From Paracidovorax cattleyae (GTDB lineage: Bacteria > Pseudomonadota > Gammaproteobacteria > Burkholderiales > Burkholderiaceae_C), in the NCBI RefSeq assembly GCF_900104515.1, contig NZ_FNJL01000010.1, positions 111,562 to 175,561 of the forward strand: 64,000 nucleotides of DNA. The letters run 5' to 3'. Shown here one piece after another: positions 38,746 to 48,295 of this stretch (positions are counted from its first letter, which is position 1; each line of letters begins with the position of its first letter). Below the pieces are notes generated by a model. It did no database searches and had not been told where the DNA came from. It worked only from the letters and a program-made list of their open reading frames with translations. Position numbers and translations under genes: made by a program.

Positions 38746-39420
38746 CTATAGGGACGGCGCGGCTGCATCGCGGTCCGCCATGGCGGGACCGCTGGCGCCG
38801 ATGGTGCCATCCTTCACGGAGTCGATGACGAAGCGGTCGCGCGACCAGCGATAGGTGATGGTTCTGCGGATCTGCGGCGCGCCGCCTTCAGCGCCCTCTC
38901 CGTACCGGACGAACCAGCGGGTGAGCCGTCCGCGCCGCACTTCGAGCCGCGGGGTGCGGCGCTGGCCTTCGTAGAGATCACCGCCCTGGTAGCCCGTGTC
39001 GTCGATCGGCAGCGAGGCCAGCCTGCCGTCGGGCAGCCTGCGGAACACCTCGGTGATGTCCGCACCGCCGGTGCCCATCGCGCAGGTGGTGGCCTCCACG
39101 ACGGCCTGCTCGTCGCCTTGTCCGAGCAGGTCCGCATAGCGCACCGCGATGTGCCGTATCGGATCCCGGTCGCAGAACTCTTCGATGAGCTGCACCCCCA
39201 GCCCGTCGCGCGCGAGCAGGTAGGTGCTGAAGTCCACCTTGCGGATCGCGTCCGCATGCGGGAGGGAATGGCCACGGGCCCGTGCGGATGCCAGCGGCTG
39301 GGCATATGCCATGGTGGCGGTAAGGAGCAGGACAGCCGTTGCTGCGGCATGCCGTCTGCACGGTTGTACGGGGCGGGGCGCAGTGCAGGTTTTGCTTGGC
39401 GGCAGAGTGGGCAGGGGCAT
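38746..39420 (-). CDS. Exported protein of unknown function
   Basis: The 224-residue product has a basic N-terminus followed by a hydrophobic stretch (about residues 25-40, AAATAVLLLTATMAYAQ), consistent with a signal peptide. The mature part has two cysteines and no domain I recognise. It diverges from tex across about 170 bases. Its true start could be a few codons later. Confidence 0.7.
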   Translation of the reverse strand: MPLPTLPPSKTCTAPRPVQPCRRHAAATAVLLLTATMAYAQPLASARARGHSLPHADAIRKVDFSTYLLARDGLGVQLIEEFCDRDPIRHIAVRYADLLGQGDEQAVVEATTCAMGTGGADITEVFRRLPDGRLASLPIDDTGYQGGDLYEGQRRTPRLEVRRGRLTRWFVRYGEGAEGGAPQIRRTITYRWSRDRFVIDSVKDGTIGASGPAMADRDAAAPSL

Positions 39421-39593
39421 GCAGGCAGCGGCGATGGAGACGCGCCTATTTTCCTGGCAGGTCCGATGGGGGAATCTTTGAAGTTGTCAGGAAGTGTGGA
39501 GGTGCCGACGGCACCGGGGCCGCGCGCCGGGTGTCCGCGGCCGCTATGGCACACTCGCCCGCTTCGAGTTTTCATCGTTCGTTCGCAAGGGAT

Positions 39594-41960
39594 ATGCAGC
39601 AGATCATCCGGCAACTGGCCACGGAAATCAGGGTGGGGGAACAGCAGGTCCGTGCGGCCGTGGATCTGCTGGACGGCGGGGCCACGGTGCCCTTCATCGC
39701 GCGCTACCGCAAGGAGGCCACCGGCGGCCTCGACGACGTGCAGCTGCGCGAACTGGAGGCGCGGCTCGGCTACCTGCGCGAGCTGGAGGACCGCCGCGCC
39801 GCGGTGCTCAAGGCCATCGACGAGCAGGGCAAGCTGACCGACGCATTGCGGGCCGCCATCGCCGCTGCGCCCACCAAGCAGGAGCTGGAGGACATCTACC
39901 TGCCCTACAAGCAGAAGCGCCGTACCAAGGGGCAGATCGCGAAGGAGTTCGGCATCGAGCCGCTGGCCGACCGGCTGTTCGCGGATCCGACCCTCGACCC
40001 GGCCGTGGAGGCACAGGCCTTCCTGCGCCCGCCCGAGGTGCTGGACGACGGCAAGCCGGGCGCCGATTTCTCCACCGTGGGCGCGGTGCTGGACGGTGTG
40101 CGCGACATTCTTTCCGAGCGCTGGGCCGAGGACGCCGCGCTGGTGCAGTCCATGCGCGAATGGCTCTGGACCGAGGGCCTGCTGCGCAGCAAGAAGGTGG
40201 AGTCGAAGAACGAGGCCGACCCCGAGGTGGCGAAGTTCCGCGACTATTTCGATTACGACGAACCCATCGGCCGCGTGCCGTCGCACCGCGCGCTGGCCGT
40301 GTTCCGCGGGCGCGCGCTGGAGATCCTGGAGGCCAGGCTCGTGCTGCCCGTGGAGCCCGAGCCCGGCAAGCCCAGCATCGCCGAGGGCCGCATTGCGCTG
40401 CACCTGGGATGGAGCCATGCGGGCCGGCCGGCCGACGACCTGATCCGCAAGTGCGTGGCCTGGACGTGGCGCGTGAAGCTCAGCCTGTCCACGGAGCGTG
40501 ACCTGTTCTCGCGCCTGCGCGAGGAGGCCGAGAAGGTGGCGATCAAGGTTTTTTCGGACAACCTGCGCGACCTGCTGCTGGCCGCGCCCGCGGGCCCGCG
40601 TGCGGTGATGGGCCTGGACCCCGGCATCCGCACCGGCGTGAAGGTGGCGGTGGTGGATGCCACCGGCAAGCTGGTGGAGACGGCCACGGTCTATCCGCAC
40701 GAGCCGCGGCGCGACTGGGAAGGCTCGCTGCACACGCTGGCGCGCCTCGTGCAGAAGCATGGTGTGCAACTGGTGGCCATCGGCAACGGCACCGCGAGCC
40801 GCGAGACCGACAAGCTGGCGGCCGACCTGCTCAAGCGGGTGGCCAAGGCCGAGCTCAGTTTCGAGAAGGTGGTGGTGAGCGAGGCGGGTGCTTCGGTCTA
40901 TTCCGCCAGCGAGTACGCCAGCCAGGAGATGCCGGACGTAGACGTGAGCCTGCGCGGCGCGGCGAGCATCGCCCGCCGGCTGCAGGACCCTCTGGCCGAG
41001 CTCGTGAAGATCGACCCCAAGAGCATCGGCGTGGGCCAGTACCAGCACGATGTGAACCAGAGCGAACTGGCGCGCACGCTGGACGCGGTCGTCGAGGATT
41101 GCGTGAACTCCGTGGGTGTGGACCTGAATACCGCGAGTGCGCCGCTGCTCTCGCGCGTATCGGGCCTGTCGGGCAGCGTGGCCAAGGCCGTGGTGCGCTG
41201 GCGCGAGGCCAACGGCGCCTTCCGCAGCCGCCGGCAGCTCATGGACGTTTCGGGCCTGGGCGCGAAGACGTTCGAGCAGTCTGCCGGGTTCCTGCGCATC
41301 CGCGGGGGCGACAACCCGCTGGACATGACGGGCGTCCACCCGGAAACCTACCCGGTGGTGGAGCGCATCCTCGCGCACACGGCCAAGCCGGTGAACGAGG
41401 TCATGGGCCGCGCCGACATGCTCAAGCAACTCAAGCCCGAACTGTTCGCCAACGAGAAGTTCGGCGTGATCACGGTCCGGGACATCCTTGCCGAACTCGA
41501 AAAACCCGGCCGCGACCCGCGCCCGGACTTCAAGGTGGCACGCTTCAACGACGGCGTGGAGGACATCGCCGACCTGAAGGAAGGCATGGTGCTCGAAGGC
41601 ACCGTGAGCAACGTCGCCCAGTTCGGCGCTTTCGTGGACCTGGGCGTGCACCAGGACGGCCTGGTCCACGTGAGCCAGCTCAGCCACAAGTTCGTGCAGG
41701 ACGCGCGCGAGATCGTGAAGACCGGCGACATCGTGAAGGTGAAGGTGCTCGAGGTGGACCCGGTGCGCAAGCGCATCAGCCTGACCATGAAACTCGATGC
41801 CGCGCCTGCGCGCCGGGACCAGGATGGCCGGGGCCCGCGCGAGAACCGCTTCGAGGGTGCGGGCCGCGGCTATGCCCAGCCCGCGCGCCGCGCCGCGGAG
41901 CCGGCGCCGCAGTCGGCCATGGCGTCCGCCTTCGCGAAACTGAAGGGTCACAAACGGTAA
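39594..41960 (+). CDS. tex: Tex-family transcription accessory protein
   Basis: Tex is an RNA-binding relative of Spt6 that acts in transcription and stress tolerance. The 788-residue product has the N-terminal helical region (AAVDLLDGGATVPFIARYRKEA), YqgF/RuvC-like core (VMGLDPGIRTGVKVAVVD), helix-hairpin-helix repeats (GVDLNTASAPLLSRVSGLSG) and a C-terminal S1 domain (GMVLEGTVSNVAQFGAFVDL), followed by a basic tail. The ATG at 39594 with AAGGGA upstream is preferred; the in-frame ATG at 39546 would add 16 residues. Long antisense open frames here are shadows. Confidence 0.96.
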   Translation: MQQIIRQLATEIRVGEQQVRAAVDLLDGGATVPFIARYRKEATGGLDDVQLRELEARLGYLRELEDRRAAVLKAIDEQGKLTDALRAAIAAAPTKQELEDIYLPYKQKRRTKGQIAKEFGIEPLADRLFADPTLDPAVEAQAFLRPPEVLDDGKPGADFSTVGAVLDGVRDILSERWAEDAALVQSMREWLWTEGLLRSKKVESKNEADPEVAKFRDYFDYDEPIGRVPSHRALAVFRGRALEILEARLVLPVEPEPGKPSIAEGRIALHLGWSHAGRPADDLIRKCVAWTWRVKLSLSTERDLFSRLREEAEKVAIKVFSDNLRDLLLAAPAGPRAVMGLDPGIRTGVKVAVVDATGKLVETATVYPHEPRRDWEGSLHTLARLVQKHGVQLVAIGNGTASRETDKLAADLLKRVAKAELSFEKVVVSEAGASVYSASEYASQEMPDVDVSLRGAASIARRLQDPLAELVKIDPKSIGVGQYQHDVNQSELARTLDAVVEDCVNSVGVDLNTASAPLLSRVSGLSGSVAKAVVRWREANGAFRSRRQLMDVSGLGAKTFEQSAGFLRIRGGDNPLDMTGVHPETYPVVERILAHTAKPVNEVMGRADMLKQLKPELFANEKFGVITVRDILAELEKPGRDPRPDFKVARFNDGVEDIADLKEGMVLEGTVSNVAQFGAFVDLGVHQDGLVHVSQLSHKFVQDAREIVKTGDIVKVKVLEVDPVRKRISLTMKLDAAPARRDQDGRGPRENRFEGAGRGYAQPARRAAEPAPQSAMASAFAKLKGHKR

Positions 41961-42011
41961 GAGACGTTTTCAGGCGTGGATAATGGGGCGACCGCCCCGC
42001 CTGCCCACGCC

Positions 42012-42839
42012 ATGGAACTCAACGCCCTGCTGGAAATCCCCGTGGCGCTGCCGAGCCATCCGCGCGCGGTGGCGCTGCTGATGGCCGAGCTGTCGCATGC
42101 CGAGCCGAGCCTGCGGCGGCTGACGCAGATCTTCGGCACCGATCCCGCACTTGCCGCACGCCTGCTGGAACTGGCCAACGGGCCGGAGTTCGGCATGTCG
42201 CGCGCGGTCTGCGGCGTACCGGAGGCGCTCGCCCTGGTGGGCATGCCGCAGGTGCGCGCGCTGGTGGGTTCCGCGCCGCTGGGCACCACTTCCCGGTCGG
42301 TGCCGGGCGTGAACCTGCAGCAGTTCTGGCGCTACAGCCTTCACACGGCCAAGATGGCGCGATCGCTCGCGGGCGTGGTGCGCCACAACCCCATGGCGGG
42401 CTACACGGCCGGCCTGTTGCACGGGCTGGGCGAATTGCTCATCCACCTGGGCCATCCCGAGCGGCTGGCTTCGGTGGATTCCGTGGTCGGAACCTTCGAT
42501 CCACGCCGCGCGGTCCTGGAGCATCGCCTGCTGGGCTATGGCTTCGGCGCCGTGAGCGCGGCGATGGCGCGGCGCTGGCAACTGCCGCAGGTGGTGGTCG
42601 ATGCCCTGCAGTACCAGCACGCACCCTTCGAGAACAGCGTCTACGAGCCGCTGGCCGGCGTGCTGCACCTGGCCGCCTGGCGCGCCTGGGCCCGCGAAGC
42701 CGCATGGGGGGACAAGGAACTGGCCGTGTCCTTCCCGGCGGAAGTCGGCCTGCCGCTGGGCCTGGACATCGACATGGTGCTGCAGCAGGACCCGATCGAC
42801 TGGACGGCACCCGTGGATGCGGGCGCGTACCTGGTGTGA
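42012..42839 (+). CDS. HDOD-domain protein
   Basis: The 275-residue protein is one HDOD domain: IPVALPSHPRAVALLMAELS at the start and the degenerate HD-type core YTAGLLHGLGELLIHLG. HDOD proteins are signalling adaptors without known catalysis. The ATG at 42012 fits the conserved start better than the in-frame GTG at 41976. It overlaps the next gene by four bases (GTGA), so the pair is coupled. Confidence 0.88.
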   Translation: MELNALLEIPVALPSHPRAVALLMAELSHAEPSLRRLTQIFGTDPALAARLLELANGPEFGMSRAVCGVPEALALVGMPQVRALVGSAPLGTTSRSVPGVNLQQFWRYSLHTAKMARSLAGVVRHNPMAGYTAGLLHGLGELLIHLGHPERLASVDSVVGTFDPRRAVLEHRLLGYGFGAVSAAMARRWQLPQVVVDALQYQHAPFENSVYEPLAGVLHLAAWRAWAREAAWGDKELAVSFPAEVGLPLGLDIDMVLQQDPIDWTAPVDAGAYLV

Positions 42840-43972
42840 CGGTACCCCGGTCCGCTTCCGGGCGCGCACTGCGCATCCATGCCGGTCCGGCGGCGCTCCG
42901 GCACATCGAACGGGAGGGGCTGTCGCCCGCGGACGTGGCGGTGGTCCCTGCCGCCGCGGGGGGCCCCAAGGGCCTGGTGCTGGGACCGATGGACCGCTTC
43001 CTTTTCGGCGACTGGCTGGCGCATGGCACGCAGCCCGTCCACCTGGTCGGCGCGTCGATCGGCGCCTGGCGCATGGCCACGGCCTGCCTCGGGCGGCCCG
43101 TGGAGGCGTTCGAGCGGCTGGAGCAGGCCTATATCCAGCAGGCCTACGACCTTCCGCAGGGCCGCAAGCGGCCCGATCCGGCGCATGTGAGCGAGCGGTT
43201 CGGCCAGAACCTGCAGGCCTTCTACGGCGGGCGCGTGGACGAGGTGCTGTCCCATCCGCGCTACCGCCTGCACATCGTCACGTCGCGCGGACGGCACCTG
43301 CTCGCGCGCGAGAATCGCGTTGCCACGCCGGTGGGCTATCTGGGCGCTTTCGCGGCGAATGCCGTGCACCGCCGCGCGCTCGGCCTGTGGCTGGAACGGG
43401 TGGTGTTCTCGCCGCCGCTCGGGGAGTCGGCCCCGGCCCCGCTGCCGTTCGAGGTGCGCGACTATCCCACGCGCCAGGTGGCACTCGATGGCGGCAACTT
43501 CCTGCCGGCCCTGCAGGCGAGCTGTTCGATCCCGTTCGTTCTGCAGGCCGTCCACGACATTCCCGGCGCGCCGCGCGGTGCATACTGGGACGGGGGCATC
43601 ACCGACTACCACCTGCACCTGCACTACGGAGGGCACGGGCCACGCCGGGGCGGCCAGGGAGGACTGGTGCTGTACCCGCACTTCCGGCAGCAGGTAGTGC
43701 CAGGATGGCTCGACAAGGGGTTGCGCTGGCGGCACCGCGCCACGCGGGCCCTCGACGCCATGGTGCTCCTCTCGCCCGATCCGGCCTGGGTGCGGGAGAC
43801 CCTGCCCGATGGCAAGCTGCCCGACCGCCAGGATTTCCTGCGCTACGGGACCGACACGGCCGCCCGGGCGCGCGCCTGGGGCGCGGCGGTGGCGGCCAGC
43901 CGGCAACTGGCCAACGAGTTCGCACAATGGCTCGACCGGGGCTGTCCCGCGGATGCCGTGGAGCCGCTGTAG
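42836..43972 (+). CDS. Patatin-like phospholipase family protein
   Basis: The 378-residue protein has the lipase elbow GASIGAW (GxSxG) at about residue 79 and the dyad aspartate in YWDGGITDYH, so it should be an active acyl hydrolase. The position of the motifs is atypical of classic ExoU-like patatins. A GTG at 42836 overlaps the HDOD stop and is the only start between that gene and the conserved region. It is convergent with the Fe-ADH gene (24-base gap). Confidence 0.84.
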   Translation: MTVPRSASGRALRIHAGPAALRHIEREGLSPADVAVVPAAAGGPKGLVLGPMDRFLFGDWLAHGTQPVHLVGASIGAWRMATACLGRPVEAFERLEQAYIQQAYDLPQGRKRPDPAHVSERFGQNLQAFYGGRVDEVLSHPRYRLHIVTSRGRHLLARENRVATPVGYLGAFAANAVHRRALGLWLERVVFSPPLGESAPAPLPFEVRDYPTRQVALDGGNFLPALQASCSIPFVLQAVHDIPGAPRGAYWDGGITDYHLHLHYGGHGPRRGGQGGLVLYPHFRQQVVPGWLDKGLRWRHRATRALDAMVLLSPDPAWVRETLPDGKLPDRQDFLRYGTDTAARARAWGAAVAASRQLANEFAQWLDRGCPADAVEPL

Positions 43973-43996
43973 GCCCGTTCCCCCGGACCGCTTCGG

Positions 43997-45133
43997 CTAC
44001 ATCGACGCTTCCAGCATGTCCCGGTAGTCGTCCGCGCTGGCCTCGCGCGGATTGGTTTTGTGGCAGTGGTCGGCCATGGCGCCGCGGATCACGCCGTCCC
44101 AGACCTCGCGCCCGACGCCCATGGCGGCGAGGCCCGCCGGCAGGCCCAGGCGAGCGCTCATGTCGCGGATCGCGTCGGGAATGTCGTCAGCGCTGGCCAG
44201 GCCCATGGCCTGGGCCATGCGCTCCAGCCGGCGATCGCGGCGCACGGCCTCATCCTGTGCGTTGAAGCGCACCACCGCGGGCAGGAACACGGCATTCAGC
44301 GTGCCGTGGTGCAGGCGCGGGTTGATCCCGCCCAGGCTGTGGCTGAGCGAGTGCACGCAGCCCAGCCCCTTCTGGAAGGCCATGGCGCCCTGCATGCTCG
44401 CGCTCATCATGTTCAGCCGCGCGTCGCGGTCCTGTCCGTCGCTGGTGGCGCGTTCGATGTGGGCCCAGCCGCGGGCCAGGCCGTCGAGCGCGATGCCGTC
44501 GGCCGGCGGGTTGAAGGCGGAAGACATGAAGGTTTCCATGCAGTGCGCGATCGCGTCCATGCCTGTGGCGGCCGTCAGGTGAGGGGGCAGGCCCAGGGTC
44601 AGGGCCGGGTCGCAGATGGCGGCCTTGGGCACCAGGTGCCAGGAGTGGAAGCCCAGCTTGCGGTGGTCGTCCACGATGAGGATGGCGCCGCGCGCCACCT
44701 CGCTGCCGGTGCCGGCGGTGGTGGGCACGGCGATCAGCGGCGCCACCCGTTCCGTGATGCGGGGCGAGCCGCCCTCGATGGTGGCGTAGTGCGTGAGCGG
44801 CCCGTCGTGCGTGGCGGCGATGGCGATGCCCTTGGCACAGTCGATGGCCGAGCCGCCGCCGACGGCGATCAGGCCGTCGCAGCCATGGGCACGGTAGATC
44901 TCCACGGCCGCGCGCACGGCGGCTTCGGTGGGATTGGCGGGCGTCTGATCGAACACCGCCACCGGCAGGCCGGCGAGCGCGTCCAGCGCGGGCTGCAGCA
45001 CGCCGGCGGCCTTGACGCCGGGATCGGTGACCACGAGCGGGCGCGTGATGCCGGCGCGCGCGCATTCCTGGGCGAGCAGCCGCACTGCGCCGAATTCGAT
45101 CTGGATCTGGGTGATGTAGTGGATGAGGGCCAT
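43997..45133 (-). CDS. Iron-containing (group III) alcohol dehydrogenase
   Basis: The 378-residue protein has the NAD(P) motif GGGSAID and metal-binding histidines in TGMDAIAHCMETF, HSLSHSLGG and NPRLHHGTLNAVFLP. It oxidises or reduces an alcohol/aldehyde pair with NAD(H); the substrate is unknown. The gene is divergent from an exported FAH-fold gene, with 81 bases between starts. It is convergent with the patatin-like gene. Confidence 0.93.
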   Translation of the reverse strand: MALIHYITQIQIEFGAVRLLAQECARAGITRPLVVTDPGVKAAGVLQPALDALAGLPVAVFDQTPANPTEAAVRAAVEIYRAHGCDGLIAVGGGSAIDCAKGIAIAATHDGPLTHYATIEGGSPRITERVAPLIAVPTTAGTGSEVARGAILIVDDHRKLGFHSWHLVPKAAICDPALTLGLPPHLTAATGMDAIAHCMETFMSSAFNPPADGIALDGLARGWAHIERATSDGQDRDARLNMMSASMQGAMAFQKGLGCVHSLSHSLGGINPRLHHGTLNAVFLPAVVRFNAQDEAVRRDRRLERMAQAMGLASADDIPDAIRDMSARLGLPAGLAAMGVGREVWDGVIRGAMADHCHKTNPREASADDYRDMLEASM

Positions 45134-45214
45134 GGTGGTGATGGGGGTTGCCAGGATGCGCGTCCTGGCGCATTGGTGGTCTGATCACGCCAATCTACAA
45201 CCCGGGAGCTTTCC

Positions 45215-46084
45215 ATGGCCCTGCAGCAAACCCTCATCGCGGCGCTGGCCGCCGTCGCCTGCGTTACAGGAGCGCGGGCCGCGTGCCTGGACGACGCGCA
45301 GGTGGCCGATCTCGCAGCGCACTACATGGCCCGCACGCCCGCGGCCAATCCGCCGCCGATGGATGCCGCAGATGCCGCATGCACGCGCGCGAGGTTCGAT
45401 GCGCTGCTGGAGCAGCGCATGGGCAAGCCCGTCGGCTACAAGGCCGGTCTCACCAACCCGGCGGTGCAGCAGCGCTTTCGCACGGACCAGCCCGTCTGGG
45501 GCCGCCTCTACCCCGGCATGGTGTTGCCCTCCGGCAGCACCGTGGATGCCGCTTTCGGTGCACGGCCACTCTATGAGGCCGACATGCTGGTCCGCGTGAA
45601 GAGCGCGGCGGTCAACCACGCGCGCACGCCGCTGGAGGTGCTGGACGCCATCGACCAGGTGATTCCCTTCATCGAACTGCCCGACCTGCTCGTGCAGGTC
45701 CCGCCCCAGCTCGACGGTGCGGGTGTGGCGGCGATCAACGTGGGCGCGCGCCTGGGTGTGGCTGGTACGCCAATTCCCGTGCCGGCACTGCGGGCCGAGC
45801 GCTACGCGATGCTCGACGCCCTGGCCGCGATGACGGTCACGCTCACCGATGGCGCGGGCGCCAGGCTCGGCGGCGGCCGCGGCAGCGACATCCTGGGACA
45901 TCCGCTGCAGGCCGTGGTGTGGCTGGCCGGTGCGCTGCAGAAGGAAGACGCCGCGCTGCAGCCGGGGGATCTCGTCAGCCTGGGCTCGTTCTCCGCGTTG
46001 CTGTCGCCACGGCCGGGCCTCGCGGTGACGGCCACGTTTGCCGGACTGCCAGGTGCTGCGCCCGTGGACGTTCGTTTCAAATAA
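45215..46084 (+). CDS. Exported 2-keto-4-pentenoate hydratase/FAH-fold protein
   Basis: The 289-residue protein begins with a clear signal peptide (ALQQTLIAALAAVACVTGARA) and then matches the MhpD-like hydratase fold: GYKAGLTNPAVQQRF, ADMLVRVKSAAV, IPFIELPDLL, LGHPLQAVVWL. MhpD-type hydratases are normally cytoplasmic and act on 2-hydroxypenta-2,4-dienoate. An export signal on this fold is unusual, and no catabolic pathway genes stand next to it. The function is open. The ATG at 45215 has GGGAG upstream. Confidence 0.8.
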   Translation: MALQQTLIAALAAVACVTGARAACLDDAQVADLAAHYMARTPAANPPPMDAADAACTRARFDALLEQRMGKPVGYKAGLTNPAVQQRFRTDQPVWGRLYPGMVLPSGSTVDAAFGARPLYEADMLVRVKSAAVNHARTPLEVLDAIDQVIPFIELPDLLVQVPPQLDGAGVAAINVGARLGVAGTPIPVPALRAERYAMLDALAAMTVTLTDGAGARLGGGRGSDILGHPLQAVVWLAGALQKEDAALQPGDLVSLGSFSALLSPRPGLAVTATFAGLPGAAPVDVRFK

Positions 46085-46203
46085 AGAACGAGGGGCCGCG
46101 GCTGCGTCCTGCGCCCCGTCGCGCATGGCACTGCAGGCGGCGCCGGTTTCGGGGATGATCGGCGGATGCGCCACTGCGCGCGTGTCCCCGTCCGCTCCGA
46201 TCC

Positions 46204-47235
46204 TTGATTCCCGTGACCGCTCCACCATTGCCGCCGCCTTCGACTCCCCCGCTTCAACCGCACCGTCTCACGCCGCAGATGCGCAGCGTGATCGACCGCA
46301 TGCACCGCGCGCGCCGTCCGCCGCTGGAAACCCTGTCCGTGGAAGAGGCCCGTGCCGCCTACGAACTGGGCGCGGGCGTACTCGAGATTCCCAAGCCCGC
46401 GCTGCAGCGCGTGGAGCCGTTGCGCATTCCGGCGCGCGACGGCCACGCGCTGGCGGCACGCCTGTACGCACCGCACGCGGAGGGTGGCGCATTGCCGGTG
46501 CTGCTCTACCTGCATGGTGGCGGCTTCACCGTGGGCAGCATCGACACGCACGACACGCTGTGCCGCGAACTCGCGCGCCGTGCCGGCTGCATGGTCGTGT
46601 CGCTGGGCTACCGGCTCGCGCCGGAACACCGCTTCCCCACGGCGGTGGAAGATACCTGGGATGCCCTGGCCTGGCTGGCCGCCGGGGGCCGCAACATCGG
46701 CGCCGACCCCTTGCGCATGGCGGTGGGTGGCGACAGCGCGGGCGGCACGCTGGCCGCCGTGGCAGCCCTGCAGGCGCGCGATGCCGGCCTGCCGCTGGCG
46801 CTGCAACTGCTGATCTACCCGGGCTGCGCAGCCCACCCGGACACGCCCTCGCATGCGCTCTATGCGCACGGATTCGTGCTGGAAGAGGCGGCCATCACCT
46901 GGTTCTTCAGCCACTATGTGACCCACTCGCAGCGCGACGACTGGCGCTTCGCTCCGCTGCGTGCACCCGACGTGGACGGTGTGGCACCCGCATGGGTCGG
47001 CCTGGCCGAATGCGATCCGCTCGTGGACGAGGGCATCGCCTACGCCGACAGGCTGCGGGCCGCAGGCGTCGCCGTGGACCTGGATATCTACCGCGGCGTC
47101 ACCCACGAATTCATCAAGATGGGGCGCGCCATCCCTGAGGCGCGCACCGCCCACGGCCATGCCGCTGCCGCCCTGCGCGCGGCCTTCGGCCTGCCCGAAC
47201 CCCTGGACGAGGAGACCCCCGATGCGACGCGCTGA
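46204..47235 (+). CDS. Alpha/beta hydrolase of the hormone-sensitive-lipase type
   Basis: The 343-residue protein has the HGGGF oxyanion motif near residue 103 and the nucleophile elbow GDSAGG near residue 180; the catalytic Asp and His are in ECDPLVDE and GVTHEFIKM. It should be a carboxylesterase for short acyl chains. The start is uncertain: TTG at 46204 and GTG at 46213 are both possible and no clear ribosome site is visible. Its 3' end overlaps the thioesterase-GNAT gene by 14 bases. Confidence 0.9.
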   Translation: MIPVTAPPLPPPSTPPLQPHRLTPQMRSVIDRMHRARRPPLETLSVEEARAAYELGAGVLEIPKPALQRVEPLRIPARDGHALAARLYAPHAEGGALPVLLYLHGGGFTVGSIDTHDTLCRELARRAGCMVVSLGYRLAPEHRFPTAVEDTWDALAWLAAGGRNIGADPLRMAVGGDSAGGTLAAVAALQARDAGLPLALQLLIYPGCAAHPDTPSHALYAHGFVLEEAAITWFFSHYVTHSQRDDWRFAPLRAPDVDGVAPAWVGLAECDPLVDEGIAYADRLRAAGVAVDLDIYRGVTHEFIKMGRAIPEARTAHGHAAAALRAAFGLPEPLDEETPDATR

Positions 47236-48106
47236 TTTCCGCTGCACCGAACGCCTGCGCGTGCGCTGGGCCGAAGTGGACATGCAGAAGATCGTTTTCA
47301 ACGGCCACTACCTGATGTACATCGACACCGCCATGTCCGCCTACTGGCGGGCCCTGGCCATGCCCTACGAAGAGGGCATGCGCGCGCTCGGCGGCGAGCT
47401 GTACGTGAAGAAGGCCACGCTGGAATACCACGGCTCGGCGCGGCTGGACGACACCCTCGACGTAGGCCTGCGTTGCGCGCGCATCGGCACCAGTTCGCTG
47501 CGCTTCGAGGCCGGCATCTTCGCGGGCGACCGCCTGCTGATATCGGGCGAACTGGTCTATGTGTTCGCCGACCCGGCCACGCAGACCTCCCGGCCCGTGC
47601 CCGCCGCGCTGCGCGCGCTCATCGAGGCCCATGAGGCCGGCCATGAGGTGGTGGAACTGCGCACGGGCGACTGGGCCACGCTGGGTGCCGATGCGCTGCG
47701 GCTGCGCATGGCCGTGTTCGTCGAGGAGCAGGGCATCGATCCCGCGCTGGAGGCCGATGCGCTCGATGCGGACGCGCTGCATGTCGTCGCCTACAACCGC
47801 ATCGGCCTGCCCATCGCCACCGGCCGGCTGCTGCAGCCGGCGCCGGGCGAGGCACGCATCGGCCGCATGGCGGTGGACCGCGCGGTGCGTGGGCAGCGGT
47901 GGGGCAGGGCGGTGCTGGACGCGCTGGTGGAAGCCGCCCGGGCGCGGGGCGACCGGCGGGTCACGCTGCATGCGCAATGCACGGCCGAGAACTTCTACCG
48001 CCGTGCAGGCTTCGAGGTGGAAGGCGAGCGCTACGAGGAGGCGGGCCTTCCCCATGTGGATATGGCCATCCCCTTGAGGACCGGTGACATCCCTTTGAGC
48101 GGCTGA
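47222..48106 (+). CDS. Fusion of a YbgC/FadM-type thioesterase and a GNAT acetyltransferase
   Basis: The 294-residue protein joins two enzymes. Residues 1-130 are a hot-dog acyl-CoA thioesterase (VRWAEVDMQKIVFNGHYLMYID, with the Asp used in catalysis). Residues ~140-294 are a GNAT domain of the ElaA kind (RIGRMAVDRAVRGQRWGRAVL binds acetyl-CoA pyrophosphate; NFYRRAGF near the end). Both halves use CoA thioesters, which may explain the fusion. The ATG at 47222 lies inside the end of the esterase gene, so translation is coupled. The substrates are unknown. Confidence 0.88.
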   Translation: MRRADFRCTERLRVRWAEVDMQKIVFNGHYLMYIDTAMSAYWRALAMPYEEGMRALGGELYVKKATLEYHGSARLDDTLDVGLRCARIGTSSLRFEAGIFAGDRLLISGELVYVFADPATQTSRPVPAALRALIEAHEAGHEVVELRTGDWATLGADALRLRMAVFVEEQGIDPALEADALDADALHVVAYNRIGLPIATGRLLQPAPGEARIGRMAVDRAVRGQRWGRAVLDALVEAARARGDRRVTLHAQCTAENFYRRAGFEVEGERYEEAGLPHVDMAIPLRTGDIPLSG

Positions 48107-48113
48107 CGCCGCT

Positions 48114-48149
48114 TCCCCCTTCTCTCGCGCTGGCGCGCGGGAAGGGGGA
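48114..48149. terminator. Hairpin between convergent genes, possible terminator
   Basis: TCCCCCTTC (48114-48122) pairs with GAAGGGGGA (48141-48149) around a GC-rich centre. It lies 8 bases after the fusion gene's stop, but there is no T-run, so factor-independent termination is doubtful. Confidence 0.45.
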
Positions 48150-48295
48150 CGACGCCGGTGGCCGGGCGGAGCCCGTTCCACGGCGTCTGCTGGCCCGGCC
48201 TGCTCCGCGGCGCTCTGACCGGAAAGGCTGCGGCGGTTTCAGCGTCTGGCGTATGGCGACCGCTCGATGGCCACATCCAGGCGGCTCGGCAATGC

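Noticed and set aside
38814..41951. Antisense open frame of 1045 codons opposite tex
   Set aside because: High-GC shadow of tex with no domain, and tex itself is unmistakable on the plus strand.
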